64,000 nucleotides of DNA from NCBI GenBank assembly GCA_964059195.1, contig CAXKWD010000003.1, positions 22,426,606-22,490,605 of the forward strand. The letters run 5' to 3'. The notes under the pieces were generated by a model. That model ran no database searches. It saw nothing but the letters and a program-made list of their open reading frames with translations, and had not been told where the DNA came from. Of the stretch, positions 20,250 through 30,770 are shown one piece after another. A program made the translations under genes and the position numbers. Position 1 is the stretch's first letter. Each line of letters begins with the position of its first letter. The stretch comes from Ectobius pallidus (lineage: Eukaryota; Arthropoda; Insecta; Blattodea; Ectobiidae).

Positions 20250-20336
<87 letters not shown>
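20250..20336 (+). repeat. (TTA)n microsatellite, ~29 repeats
   Basis: Uninterrupted trinucleotide run. It sits inside the LINE frame just after the reverse-transcriptase FAD(D) motif. On the minus strand it reads as poly-Ile and ends in a stop; the poly-Tyr and poly-Ile open frames here are artefacts. Confidence 0.97.
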
Positions 20337-20800
20337 TGGCCATCAGCAAAATAGATCATATCATCTTCTGTTGGTATCCACATGAGTTTTTCCAATGTTT
20401 TAATATGTACTCTAAATAGATTTTGAATAACGTAAGAGAAATTATATTTTTTTATTGTAACACATGAAGCCATTTCTTTGTATATTTGTTTGATTGCTTG
20501 TATTAAAGCTTGATTATCAATTGTTTCATCTAAAGCCTGCCATAGTTTCATTAATGGAATACTATCATAAGCTTTTGTTAGATCTATAAATACTATGTGC
20601 ATCTCTTGGTTAACCATCAATTTTTTCTCTATTAACTCTGTCAAATAGAAGACTTTATCCAGAGTACTTCTTCCTGCTCTAAAACCTGTCTGTTCTTCTG
20701 ATTCCTTTCTAGAATATTCCTTTTCCAATCTGTTTCTCAATATTTTTCCATGCATTCTTCCTAACATACTAATGACCGAAATTGGTCTATGTACTTTCTA
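20337..20800 (-). pseudogene. LINE reverse-transcriptase core, 5'-truncated
   Basis: Minus-strand blocks HRPISVISMLGRMHGKIL, EEQTGFRAGRSTLDKVF, IVFIDLTKAYDSIPLMKLW and MIYFADGQ correspond to reverse-transcriptase motifs 2 to 5. The usual FADD reads FADG. The copy begins near 20800 (5' truncated). With the pieces at 19771 and 17463 it forms one minus-strand LINE. Confidence 0.8.
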
Positions 20801-20880
20801 CACTCACCAATACAATTGTAATAACGAAATTTAACAAGTAATACTACCACATCACAGATTAACTTGTATGTTTCTTCTAG

Positions 20881-21000
20881 GGCTGTGCTGTGGAGCTGAC
20901 AGAAGAAATGATTGCAGATCTGGAAATTGAGCTGTTTTCTGGTCCCAGCCCATTTTCCATGTTCAGGCTGTGTAAAGTTTATATTGATAAATTCAGCAGG
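20881..21000 (+). CDS. Host-gene internal exon (40 codons), unidentified protein
   Basis: Acceptor ATGTTTCTTCTAG and donor AGCAGG|GTAAGT frame exactly 120 nt with no stop in phase 0: GCAVELTEEMIADLEIELFS, then PFSMFRLCKVYIDKFSR. It continues the frame of 5304-5565. No transposon similarity is seen. The G run at the donor matters: with one G fewer the codon would run SR|ALERLEE into the last exon at 24780, whereas as written the next exon would stop after two codons. Protein family not recognised. Confidence 0.7.
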
Positions 21001-21084
21001 GTAAGTGCCAGTCAAGTTTTCTCTAATTTTAGGTTAAATTTAAAATAATAATTTAAAAAAAAATTCAAAACCCATATTTATTAC

Positions 21085-21290
21085 AGTAGAGTCTAAATTA
21101 TCTGATCTTCGGTTATCCAACATTTTATATTATCCATCACTGTTCGTGGTAGATGAAATTTTGTCTTGCCTGTACATTTGGTGAACCTTTATAATGGTAC
21201 GCTTTAGCATCCCGCGCTGTCTGACCTCAGTCATCCAGTACTTTGGTGCCAGTGATTTACATCTCCTTTAAAAAATCCTGGATCTATCTC
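21085..21290 (+). mobile_element. Tigger/pogo-like end fragment
   Basis: CAGTAGAGTCTAAATTATCTG followed by CTTCGGTTATCCAAC and TATTATCCATCAC resembles the terminus of pogo/Tigger (Tc1/mariner) elements, which begin CAGTAGA.TCTC.ATTATC.G. Only this end is present; 21300-21544 shows nothing else beyond a short (CA)n. Confidence 0.45.
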
Positions 21291-22017
21291 TGACACACAC
21301 ACACATCATATTAGGCATCACCAAACCCATGCATTTTTAGGTACATTATGTACATCCTCATCAATAAGCAGAGAGGATGGTGATTTTTTTTAAATATCAA
21401 TTTTTAAATATTCTGAAAATTAATTTAGGGGCCCAGATTTTCAAAACAGAGTTTTAATAAAGCTGATAAAACTAAGCTATTTTTATAGATAAAGTCAAAC
21501 ATTTTTCTCTTACAATTTAGTTGTAAAAATAAATTCTTTTCAACAGGATTTTGATATAACAAATGCAAATTATTGCTGGTGGAACTCACACAGTGAAGTG
21601 AAATCATATAACTAATCAGAGATTGACTAACACACTATACACTTCACTTATAGTGGAGGCTAGACCTATGTAGACAGTCGGGACGCTTTGAGGATTAAGC
21701 CATTGTCTGGCACTTAAGGAGTGGTATGGTATTGACTGAAGGCACTCGTCTGGTGCCCACGTGGAGTATGTCAAAAATTCAGAAATGAGCATTGATTGGT
21801 TGCACACGAAATTCTATTGGCTGTCAGGCAAGTTCAACGCCAAGAAAACATGCTGAAAATCCAGAATATACAACTCTATTGTCCAAGACACCCTCATTTC
21901 AAGTTATTTACTGCGGATTATGAGGGTCTGTCGGCATTGCCTTGAAGAAAGTTGTATATGTAGAAGTTGGCTCCACTATACCAATTATTTTGGTAGTACA
22001 ACCACATTGTAAACACA

Positions 22018-22641
22018 GCACGGGAAAATGGATACAGGAAGAATGTAGTGGATAAATCAATTAAGAAATTCAAGAAGCAAAAACAACAGAGATGTATCAC
22101 CATGTTAGGAAACCAAAAGGAAAAATCAAAATACAGAAAACTAAATTACCATCCAGGGGTTAACCCCAAATTCCAAAAAATCTTCAAAGAGTATGGGATC
22201 ACTACAGCCAATCACAACAGATATAGCATAAAAAACTTGATAGTTAATAAGTACAAAAGTGATCTACCACAGGACAAAAGACCAGGAATATATAAAATAG
22301 GTTGCCAACAGTGCCCAAAAACTTACAAAGGACCGACAAAAAGAAATATGGAAATTAGGGTTAAAGAACACTTCAGAAACTTTAGATTGCAACAGATAGA
22401 GAAATCAGCGATAGCTGCACATCATTGGGAAGAGGAACACGAAATTAGTCGGGATGCACAGCTTCTAAAATCAGTGAGGACACCTAGGGAATTATGGATT
22501 TGGGAGAAGATCTACATGAGAAAGTTCGAAAATAGACTAATGAACTTCGAAGTTCCGAATGAAGATAACCTGATAGCCAAGTACATAAAACCGACACCAG
22601 GGGAACAGGAAGAACCTCCGAGCACCGTAGTTGACCTGTAG
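22018..22641 (+). CDS. Penelope-like element C-terminal GIY-YIG endonuclease fragment
   Basis: Open from about 22018 (ENGYRKNVVDKSIKKF...), without a true start because the reverse-transcriptase part is missing. Key blocks are GIYKIGCQQCPKTYKGPTKR, then IRVKEHFRNFR, SAIAAHHWEEEHEI and ELWIWEKIYM..F..RLMN. These are the GIY, CxxC, YxGxTxR (second Tyr-Ile replaced by Tyr-Lys) and EH motifs of Penelope endonucleases, which nick the target DNA during retrotransposition. ~200 residues remain without a frameshift, so the copy is truncated but young. It ends shortly before the inverted right arm. Confidence 0.8.
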   Translation, partial: ARENGYRKNVVDKSIKKFKKQKQQRCITMLGNQKEKSKYRKLNYHPGVNPKFQKIFKEYGITTANHNRYSIKNLIVNKYKSDLPQDKRPGIYKIGCQQCPKTYKGPTKRNMEIRVKEHFRNFRLQQIEKSAIAAHHWEEEHEISRDAQLLKSVRTPRELWIWEKIYMRKFENRLMNFEVPNEDNLIAKYIKPTPGEQEEPPSTVVDL

Positions 22642-22648
22642 GTGACCA

Positions 22649-22683
22649 TGCAGGCAAAGGACCTGCAAAACGCGTACTGCCAA
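22649..22683 (+). ncRNA. Hammerhead-like half-motif at the Penelope end (decayed)
   Basis: A perfect hairpin TGCAGG-CAAAGGA-CCTGCA is followed by AAAACGCGTAC, aligning with the hairpin-GAAATGCGTC arrangement at 6518-6545. The upstream CUGANGA-like core (GGTGACCA) has at least two mismatches, so self-cleavage is unlikely in this copy. Confidence 0.25.
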
Positions 22684-22988
22684 AATAATTGGTAAGTGAA
22701 GTATATAGTGTGTTAGTCAATCTCTGATTAGTTAGGCCTATAGGATTTTGATGTTTGTGCCCCATCATTTGTAAAATAAGCAATTAAATTTGAAGAACAC
22801 TTTTTCACCTCCCTTTTTTAAAATAGATGTGCATATTTTTTGCAATGAAGTCAATTACCAAAATTCTGTTTAAACATTTCCTAATAATTTAGAGAATATG
22901 TATACTAAATTTCATCCACATACCTTTAATAGTTTTGTACCATTTCTTCCTGTTTAGCGATATTTTCCAGTTCTGCCTTGCTTCTCAC

Positions 22989-23585
22989 TCACCCATTTAT
23001 TATTAGTTTGTCGAAACGTAAGAAAGCTCTAGCCCCCTGTCTTCTTGCATCAATCAAGTGCTTCTTGAGGAAGCTGCGTTCTTGCCGCACTCTTTCGCTG
23101 AAGTCCTCGCTTATGGCTACCCCAGTTCCCCTCAAACAGCGAGCAGCTTGTAACACTTTTTCTTTCAATTTAAAATGTGCTAATTTGCATACAATAGGTC
23201 TGGGACCTTTCCCATTCCCCACCCTATGTGCACATTCTATGTCGTATTCCCTCACCTCAACACCCGTCTGCTTGACAACATGCCTCACTATTGTTTCTGT
23301 GAGGTCCAAACTTTCATTTTCCTCCTCACCCACACCATACAACACAATATTATTACGCCTAGATTGATTCTCCAGGTAATCAACCTTGTCCTGCAGCCAC
23401 CTCACTGTGTCGTCCATTTGCATCCAAGCCATTTCCAACTCATGCACTCGCTCAATTACCCCATTTACCGTGTTCACTAGTTTATCCACGGTACTCTTCA
23501 CTTCATTGTTCAAGCATTCTGTTCGCTTGAAACCCTCACCCATATCCTTCCTTATATCCTCCAGGGCTCTCCGCACTGCTTGCAT
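22989..23585 (-). CDS. LINE ORF1 protein (198 aa, coiled coil plus RRM-like)
   Basis: MQAVRRALEDIRKDMGEGFK starts a heptad-rich coiled coil to about residue 80. RRNNIVLYGVGEEENESLDL and ECAHRVGNGKGPRPIVCKL follow, then LRGTGVAISEDFSERVRQER and GARAFLRFDKLIING. This is the trimer-forming, RNA-binding ORF1 layout (L1-ORF1/transposase_22-like) found with several invertebrate LINEs. The frame is intact from ATG to stop, but no ORF2 follows, so the copy is truncated on the 3' side. Confidence 0.7.
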   Translation of the reverse strand: MQAVRRALEDIRKDMGEGFKRTECLNNEVKSTVDKLVNTVNGVIERVHELEMAWMQMDDTVRWLQDKVDYLENQSRRNNIVLYGVGEEENESLDLTETIVRHVVKQTGVEVREYDIECAHRVGNGKGPRPIVCKLAHFKLKEKVLQAARCLRGTGVAISEDFSERVRQERSFLKKHLIDARRQGARAFLRFDKLIING

Positions 23586-23929
23586 TTTACTGCCTCACTC
23601 ACAGAACCCGCACAAAAGAAGATATATCAGTTTTAGTCTGGCAGTGTTTCAATAAATGAAAGTTTAGCATGCATTTCAGGAATCTTGCTTTGGTACTTTC
23701 ATAAGATTTCCTTTCCCTTCCCGTCTTTCACTTTTGGCAACATTTTTGCATTTCTTTTTTATTTCTTTGTCTCCATAAACCATATTAACTTAACTTAACT
23801 TTATTCCATATTTAAGTAACCCTAGTTTACAAAGTAGGCTATAGTAGGGTTATATGTGTGCTTTATAAACATGTAAATTTACCTGCTACAGTTTTTTATG
23901 AATGTTGTGAATGAATTTAACAAAATTGT

Positions 23930-24165
23930 AGAAACAACACTTTTTCTGAAATAATGAATGTAGTGTTGCAATATAAAACATGTGCTCTGAAATGATATGT
24001 ATCTTGCTCAAAAACTGGACAGTCAAATATTAAATGTTCAACAGTCTGACAGTCTTGACAGGAGCACAGGCATTCGTTTGGCGCTTTTATTTTAAATCTG
24101 TCAAAATAATATCCAAATTTACCGTGCCCAGAAACAAACTGTGTAGTTACGAATTCAGCTGTAAA
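23930..24165 (-). pseudogene. LINE C-terminal remnant (EHLIFDCPVF motif)
   Basis: The minus strand reads SGHGKFGYYFDRFKIKAP, CLCSCQDCQTVEHLIFDCPV and FEQDTYHFRAHVL, then stops. The (G)HG.F..Y..RF.I....C.C....T.EHL.F.CP pattern is the C-terminal tail of R1/Jockey-type LINE proteins. A short 3' tail lies to 23790 (repeated TTAACTTAAC on plus). Confidence 0.65.
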
Positions 24166-24199
24166 ATATCATAAACCATATTAGTAAACAAGTAATTTG

Positions 24200-24438
24200 C
24201 AGAATAAATAAAATGGATACATGATACCAGCAACTCAGCAATTTTTATTTTATGCCTAGGCATTTCAACATTCTTCTGTCATCTTTAGGACATCTTCTTT
24301 CACATTGACAAGAATACAAGACATTGCCATTTCAGTTTTTAATTAATACACCTATGCCAGCGTAAGAAGATGTCCTGAAGATGACAGAAGAATGTCAAAA
24401 GGCCTTGGGCTGGTATCAAGTATCCTTTATTTATTCTG
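24200..24438. mobile_element. Palindromic ~239-bp element
   Basis: Ends CAGAATAAATAAA..GGATAC and GTATCC..TTTATTTATTCTG are inverted. Inner arms ACATTCTTCTGTCATCTT and AAGATGACAGAAGAATGT are also inverted around a ~90-base centre. The inner part reads CTGAAGATGACAGAAGAATG, similar in form to Penelope terminal hairpins at 6504 and 59905, but it lacks their TTGGTAAGTGAAG block. No coding. Confidence 0.6.
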
Positions 24439-24779
24439 TTGATCGAGCTCAACAGTATTACAATATGTATTTTAAAATCTTAGCAATTTGCAGAGCAAGG
24501 AGACTTCCATAAGTAGCACTGCAAAAAAAAGGGGGCGTAGGATCTTTAAAAATGGCATCTCAACACCCAATAAGGGCACAAATATACACAAATTGATATT
24601 CAATATATTCTACATATGTCATATATTTTAGAGTAATTAAAAAAAAAAAAAAAAATTGATTCATAATTTTCTACTCAAACTCACTGTCCTCTCCCCTTAG
24701 AAATATATAATAAAAGTAGATGGAATGTATAGAGTGAAGCAATCTTAAGAAATCTAACATGTTTGTGTTTCTTCCTTAG

Positions 24780-24840
24780 GGCGCTTGAGAGACTGGAAGA
24801 AATCAAAGCCTTAAATCGTGAAAGAGAGAAGAAGTTCTGA
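24780..24840 (+). CDS. Host-gene terminal exon
   Basis: A strong acceptor GTGTTTCTTCCTTAG precedes G|GCG CTT GAG.., which reads ALERLEEIKALNREREKKF and then TGA at 24838-24840. The highly charged helical tail looks coding. In the frame delivered by the exon at 20881-21000 as written, this exon would stop after two codons; one base fewer at that donor restores the charged tail. An unseen intermediate exon is the alternative. A polyadenylation signal AATAAA lies at 24953. Confidence 0.6.
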
Positions 24841-24952
24841 ACAATGGATACAGGATACAGTTAAGCAGGGCAGAAGACAGAATGAGTGTAACTACTTTCT
24901 ATGAAAGGGTAAATCCAAGGAGTAAAAAAAATTATTAAGAGGTGTGGCTATT

Positions 24953-24958
24953 AATAAA
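24953..24958 (+). promoter_or_regulatory. Candidate polyadenylation signal of the plus-strand host gene
   Basis: AATAAA about 115 bases after the TGA at 24838. Position fits a short 3' untranslated region; no transcript evidence. Confidence 0.35.
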
Positions 24959-25276
24959 TAGGACTGTTCTAGCTCTGTAGGGACAGGGGGAGAGCAGATT
25001 GGGAAAGGAAGCTAGAAGTATTATGTCTTGCTGCGTTGTTAGATAGCTTTAAGCTCAATTTGAAATAAGTGCTGTTTTGTCAGGTTGTGGAATCATGCCT
25101 AATTTAAAATTTCTGCAGAATCTCAATATGAAATTTCTTGTAAAATTGAAAAAACCTCCCACATAATGTTTTAGCTTATTAAAAGAGGTGGACTCTTCTA
25201 TGTCATATGAGTTTTTGAATGATATAGAAGGCTTAATGAAGGAAGGGGGAACGTGGAAGACAGTGAGGATGTAGAT

Positions 25277-26098
25277 CAGGGGTTTCCAACTAATGGGCCA
25301 TTGGCTTCATCTGGCCCTTTTAAGTAGTTTAAATTATATAGTCATTTAATATATCCTTTTTTACTAACGTACTTACACAAGGGCAAGTTAAAGAGGTATT
25401 ATTTATTCTTTGAAACCTGGAGGTTCATTGCCATGCTTGCCTGAGCCCGCCATTCAACCCTTTTCTGTGATAACTCCATCCAATCATCCCTCACAAATCG
25501 TACTTCCCTTAGATCTATTCTAATAATGTCCTCCCACCTACGTCCAGGTCTTCCAAGTCATCAATACTTTGAGATATGTCTTTCCTCCCCCATGCGCAAC
25601 ATGACCAGCCCATTTCATCCTCTGTGATTTAATCAGTCTTACTGTATTCGGTGAAGAGAGATGGAGAATGTGAAAGAAAGGAGAGCTTTGTGAACAAAGA
25701 AATTATTAATGAAGAATTTCACTTTGCAGTCAATAATGAAATTAAGATTCAGTTCTAGTGAAATAAATTTTAAGTATCTGATTTTAATTTTTAATTCTGT
25801 GGTTTTTATTTATTAGTTTTAGAAATTCAGATCAAGTTAAAGTATGAAACGCTGGATTTTTGTGTGAAAGGCTGGTAAATGATATAAGGAAAATAAGATT
25901 ACTTCAAGACTTTTTTTATAAATGTTTTAAAAGAAGCAAAGATATGTGTAACTTTTAAATTATTTTCAACTTTTAAATTATTTTCAACTGATTATTTAAA
26001 ATTTGTCTTAGTTTTTCATTTAAAAAATTTGTATGGCCCATTAATAAACTTTAGGACATAATATTGACCTTTGGAACTCTTGAAGCTGGAAACCCTTG
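25277..26098. mobile_element. hAT-like non-autonomous element
   Basis: Ends CAGGGGTTTCCAACT and the inverse AG(C)TGGAAACCCTTG are flanked by ATGTAGAT / ATCTAGAT (7 of 8 match), as for hAT insertions. It has internal inverted blocks with GGCCCATTAATAAAC and AATGGGCCATTGGC. A LINE tail is inserted at ~25365-25660. No transposase. Confidence 0.65.
25365..25660 (-). pseudogene. LINE C-terminal tail fragment
   Basis: Matches 16400-16850 in order: GGAGGTTCATTGCCATGCTT, CTGAGCCCGCCATTCAACC, ACTTCCCTTAGATCTATTCT, CACCTACGTCCAGGTCTTCC. On the minus strand this is the GRPRxRWEDNIxxDLRE...AAMNL tail of the same LINE family, with frameshifts. Confidence 0.65.
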
Positions 26099-27396
26099 AT
26101 CTAGATAATCCTGTGATTAGCAAAAACATTAAGAAAATCTGTGAATTTGTGCTTTAAGATTGATGACTGATTATCAGGATGATAGCAGACTACAATAGTT
26201 GATATTCTAAGTGTTGCCACAACGTGTTTTGCATCTCAGGTTGATCCTATGGTTCTTCCTCCTTAAACAGTTCGTTTTGGAGCAAAAAAATTGCATCATG
26301 GAAAAATATCCTTCTATAGCAACATGGCCGATGCATTTATTTATTTTAAAATTCATGAGGAAATACTGGAAATTATGAAATTATTCCTTAAAAATGAATT
26401 AATTAAGAAACAATTTTCCATTAAAATTATTTTTAAAAAACTTATGTGACACACATTAACTTCCTCTTAACTGTATTATGTATGACATTCTCTTTATGTA
26501 AATTGGTTGCAAAATGAATAGAATGTCTTTACTACATCACATCGCATCCCAAAGGATACATAAACCAAATAAAATCTGATTAATGCACTCTCATAACTTT
26601 CTTTACTTTAAGATGGCCAATATATTTTTCTCACTTCACATTGTGATATAGAATGGGAGGTTATATTGCAAAGAGTACGTATTCAGAGTGGATGGCTTAT
26701 AACTACCCTTCAGGGAATTTTCTTGAAAACATTTTTCAAATAAAAATGTTAGGTCTTGGTATAACCACCCCATGTACAAAATTTAAAGAAAATTGTTTGA
26801 GCCGTTTTTGAGAAAATCATGAAAAAGACATTTTCTTAATGTAAAGTCCCCTTAAAAATAAGAGAAAGGTGTCTCCAATCACATTCTCAGATGGTACCAA
26901 ACCCAAATACAAAATTTTGTTTTCAATCGGTTTTCCATTTTGGAACTAGACTGTTCACAGACATGTTTCCGAAAATAGTATTTTTGGAATCAGGAGACTT
27001 CAAAACCTGCATTTATGTTAAAAATTCATTATGAATTTGGGAGTCAAAAACAATACTTCCTGTATCTATGAATGAATGAATTCACATTATTTCACATTTG
27101 AAAAGTGCATTTTTCAGAAAATGGGAGTTTGCAACCATTTCTCAAAATAAGAACAATTATATTATTGCATCTTGCAATTTCTCAGATCTCTAGTTGTAGC
27201 ATACATTAGAGGAGTAGATTGAAGGTGATAGAAGTTAATTTACAAGATTCTTGCAATAAATCATATTTATGGTATCGGTCCTGTTTATTAAGAGTCACAC
27301 CTCGTAGATAACATCGACTACTTTGAAGAGTCCAGTTGAAAAATCACTTCCACCAGAAATACAAATACAAGGGTTAGGAGGAATCTTATAATACTA

Positions 27397-28120
27397 CCAT
27401 ATTTATCTGAATATAAGCCACACTTTTTTGCTTAGATTAAGCCCAGTGAAATATGCCTGCAGCTTAAAATCGTTTTTAGGCAATTATGGTAAAAACTAGT
27501 ACAATATAACCGGTTGATCTACCATGGCTGGTTCCCCTCCTCCAAGCATCACCACTTATCAATTATTTCAAATTTCCAGGAATATCAATATATTAATCCA
27601 TTCAACATTGAAACTACATTGATTTTAATCGAAGCATCGCAGAAATTCCTTAAAACTGCATAAGCAAGTGATGTTCATTTTATGATATATGTTTTGTGTA
27701 TTTTGTCATTTTTGATAGGTGTTATGGAATATGTGTGTATTATAAGTTGCTCAGAAGTAAAAAATGCCATTATTGGAATGCAAATAATAGTAATTTTAAA
27801 TGGATGGTAACTAAAAGTACAGTTTTGAAAAATAGAAAAATTGCGCAAAATTTAACACTGAAAGTAATATGAAGTGTAAAATAACCGATTTATTTTTTAT
27901 TTTCCATCAGTGTAAGTTAATTATATTAAATACAATTAGAATTTCATCATTTAAGTCAGCTGATACTTTCTTTTTCTTATTTCAGGCCAGCCAAGAAACA
28001 TGTTACTTTAATATTATGAAAATGAGGCAATTTATTTTTTCACTTTGGGGTTATTTTTATTTCTTTCCCTTCACTTTACTGTTAAAAATGCAGGTGCGGC
28101 TTATATTCGGATAAATATGG
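27397..28120. mobile_element. TA-flanked inverted-repeat element (724 bp)
   Basis: Ends CCATATTTATCTGAATATAAG and CTTATATTCGGATAAATATGG are inverted and flanked by TA on both sides, with CCACACTT / AGGTGCGG continuing the arms. This is a Tc1/mariner-type non-autonomous element. The interior is AT-rich without coding. Between 26099 and 27396, and from 28121 to 29169, I see no supported feature. Confidence 0.75.
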
Positions 28121-29169
28121 TATTTTGCAATATTAGGTTGGGACATGCTCCATAATAGCGCCAAGGCAGTTCAGGGTAATTATGGTGGTCAGGTTTCGAG
28201 GAAATTTAAAAAGTAGTGGCAGTTATTGATGCATCGATTATTTCAGTGCAACTAGTTGCATCATACTTACCTGCTGGATGAATTAAATCATAAGTCAATA
28301 TTAAGAAATGAAAAGGAAGTAAAGACACAGGTAAAATTGATATGGTCAAACTCAACCAACAAATATGATATGTATCAAAAGTTAGGTGGTTTGATAAAAG
28401 GTTGCACATGGGCTGCAAAGAAGGCAAAAGACGCAGGTAGGTTAGGTTACTGACACTGGGTGCAGGAAATTTAGCTTTTCACCAGGAAGATGAACTATAT
28501 GAAAAAATACTTTTTTAGTACATGCTCTCTAAAACAGCTGCTTGTCGGACTGGTAACATGCCGAAAAATTGCACATTAGCAACTAAGGTCACTAAAATTG
28601 CATAAAACTGCATTCAAAATGCATATATAATGCATCTATACCGCATTTTGTATTGGTACGTACAGAATTGTTCCGCAGTTCAGGTGGCTGTGAGAATATG
28701 ATGTTAACAAATGGCTGACTACCTTTCATTATAATTAATTATATGCACTATTTTTGTTTCATTTCATATCATGTAGAGAGCTTTTACTAAAAAATGTTCT
28801 GTGCACCATGTATGCAAAAACTTTATCGGACTTGTCCAGTATTTCAGCCTTGGCCGCTATACTAGATTTGTCCGCTAAAGCATTATTTTGCATACTTGAT
28901 ACATAAATAGGTATTTACATTTAATTACACTAAAGAAGGCTCCATCTGGATGAAGCTGGGAGCAAATATAAACAATCTGCATGACCTTCAGGTTCTTACC
29001 TGGCTCTCATTGACTGAGACCTCAAGAATATGGCTTACATTCTTTTGTTTGGTTTGTCCCTTTGTTAGGACCCTGCTGATTTTGATGTTAACTTCCTTCT
29101 ATTTCATTGGATATTTTGCAAATTGAGTTATTTAAAAAAACTTACTGAAAAACTTTAGTCCTTTATGTA

Positions 29170-29400
29170 GATTTACATTAATACTAAAATAGGCCTACCA
29201 GTGAGAACTACAAAATTATTATTCGGGAGGTCCCAGGTTCAAATCCCTTGGCCGGCCAATTTGACATGGGTTTTTTCATGGTTTCCCCAGTCATAAAAGC
29301 AAATGCCGAATTGTATATTTACATACCATGAATCATCCTCAGCATTTCATCGTTTATCATATCCATTTAAATTAATATCGGTTGAAATTTACTCCATTAA
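29170..29400 (+). mobile_element. tRNA-derived SINE relic
   Basis: Contains CGGGAGGTCCCAGGTTCAAATCCC (B box), CCGGCCAATTTGACATGG, GGTTTCCCCAGTCATAAAAGC and an AAATGC.GA.TTG block, the order typical of cockroach/termite SINEs. The A box is not clear and the copy is old. Confidence 0.45.
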
Positions 29401-29655
29401 ATACACTGACAATAGAAACAATTGACAAGCAATAATTCCATGGCCTGCCCTACTGTACAGACACAGATCCCAAACTCCTGATATAGCCTCAAAGCTAAAA
29501 GGAGTATAAACACAGCTGAAATAAAAAAATATATATATTATTATAAAACAGCATTTGGCAATAAAAATAAATCTTAGTTTAGGTGTTGAGAATTAATGCA
29601 TAATTAAATAGGCCTACATTTAGGGATTTTTAAAACTTTTGGGTTATTATACAGG

Positions 29656-29964
29656 GTGTCCACTGATCGGGAAAATCCGGGAAAAGTCAATGAATTTGTT
29701 AAAATATCCGGGAAAATTCGAAAAGTTGTGGCCCACATAAAACAGGTGAAAATGAATACAAGCTTCCAAAAAATCTCAGCTGCTCTTGAAGATAAACTTC
29801 TACTGTCAAAAATTGCTTTCTTCTTATCTTTAGCAGAAGATTTACAACCATTTCTAAAAGAGTTTCAAGCTGACACTCCAATGGTCCCTTTACTACATTG
29901 TGACCTCCTGAAAATTGTAAAGAGGCATAACCATGTCAATTCAGGCAGGGGCTTACCTTCATAG
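29656..29964 (+). pseudogene. hAT-like transposase fragment 1
   Basis: SAALEDKLLLSKIAFFLSLA and EDLQPFLKEFQADTPMVPLL match a recurrent block of long hAT-type proteins (LQFF...A..L.PFL..FQ...P.VPF). The reading starts inside the element terminus, so the first ~35 residues are not protein. Coding stops making sense after DLLKIVKRH. Sequence 30000-30390 is an unrelated AT-rich insertion. Confidence 0.6.
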
Positions 29965-30399
29965 TCTCAGATGTTAATGAATTTAATATATGTTAAAATT
30001 CAGGGCAAAGTAAGAACCCCATTTTCTTTGTTTTGCCCCCAAAAATTCCTGGGCCGAGATACAGGCCACCAAAGATGGCATCTCAGATGCCATTTCTTGA
30101 GTGTGATTTTCGAAAAAATTTTAAAGTGCTCTATTTCTGGAACGGTTTAAGATGTTTTGTTTCTTTTTTTATTTGAAAGATAATGTTCTGCTCCAAATGA
30201 TATCCCAAGTTTGGAAATGCATGTACCGGGTGTTTTATTTTAGCCTTCTGAATTTTTTATTTTCAAAAATACCAATCCCAAAAATTCTGATTTTTTTACT
30301 GTTGATCAGTACCAAACTGAACTACATTCCCTGAAATGGAGATCTTCCACTTTTCAGTTTAACAGGTTTTATAAGCAATTGAAAATTTTGCCATAAAGT

Positions 30400-30770
30400 A
30401 AGAAATGTATAGAAAGAGTTGTGAAAGACTACATTCTAAAAAAGACTTGTCATCAAGACATCGACCTCAACAAAATTGAAAATTTAAGAGCCCAAGATGT
30501 TGAACTTGGTTATGGCACAACGTCTGCATTAAGAAAGTGTCATGGACTTAAGGATAAGACGTGTTAATGTTTCGAAGGGAGTGCAGAGACTGTCTGAAAT
30601 GTGTTGTTGACAAGCTGATGGAGAAGTCACTTTTGAAGTACCCCTTAGCTCAGGGTTTGTCTTTTATGAGTCCAAACAAAATTGTCTTTACTCCAGAAGA
30701 GGCTATTTCACAGATGGTATCGACAATGGATGGAATGATAATTCTTTCACACTGGCCGTGTGCAGGCTAA
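30400..30770 (+). pseudogene. hAT-like transposase fragment 2
   Basis: RVVKDYILKKTCHQDIDLNK, VELGYGTTSALRKCHGL and, after a frameshift at ~30562, FRRECRDCLKCVVDKLMEKS and LKYPLAQGLSFMSPNKIV. The block resembles the FR..CR.FL.....KL.EK.PL.....R....L.P segment of the same hAT group. It ends in the duplicated segment at 30728. Confidence 0.6.

Larger units (their letters stand above)
21556..22741 (+). mobile_element. Penelope-like element, 5'-truncated, with inverted termini
   Basis: Flanked by the direct repeat AGGATTTTGAT (21545-21555 and 22742-22752), a likely target duplication. Inside are 42-nt inverted arms (21609-21650 and 22693-22734, one mismatch) reading TAACTAATCAGAGATTGAC.. and TAAGTGAAG..GTGTGTTAG.... 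The coding part is the C-terminal GIY-YIG region only. Inverted terminal pieces plus GIY-YIG coding are typical of Penelope-like retroelements. Left of the coding part, 21651-22017 has no open frame. Confidence 0.75.

Noticed and set aside
20147..20419. Poly-Tyr and poly-Ile open frames
   Set aside because: Translation of the (TTA)n microsatellite; no real protein.
24355..24405. Hammerhead ribozyme in the 24200-24438 palindrome (CTGAAGA then hairpin TGACA..TGTCA)
   Set aside because: The core CUGAAGA fits, but GAAA is replaced by AAAA and no GUC/AUC cleavage site or stem I pairing follows.
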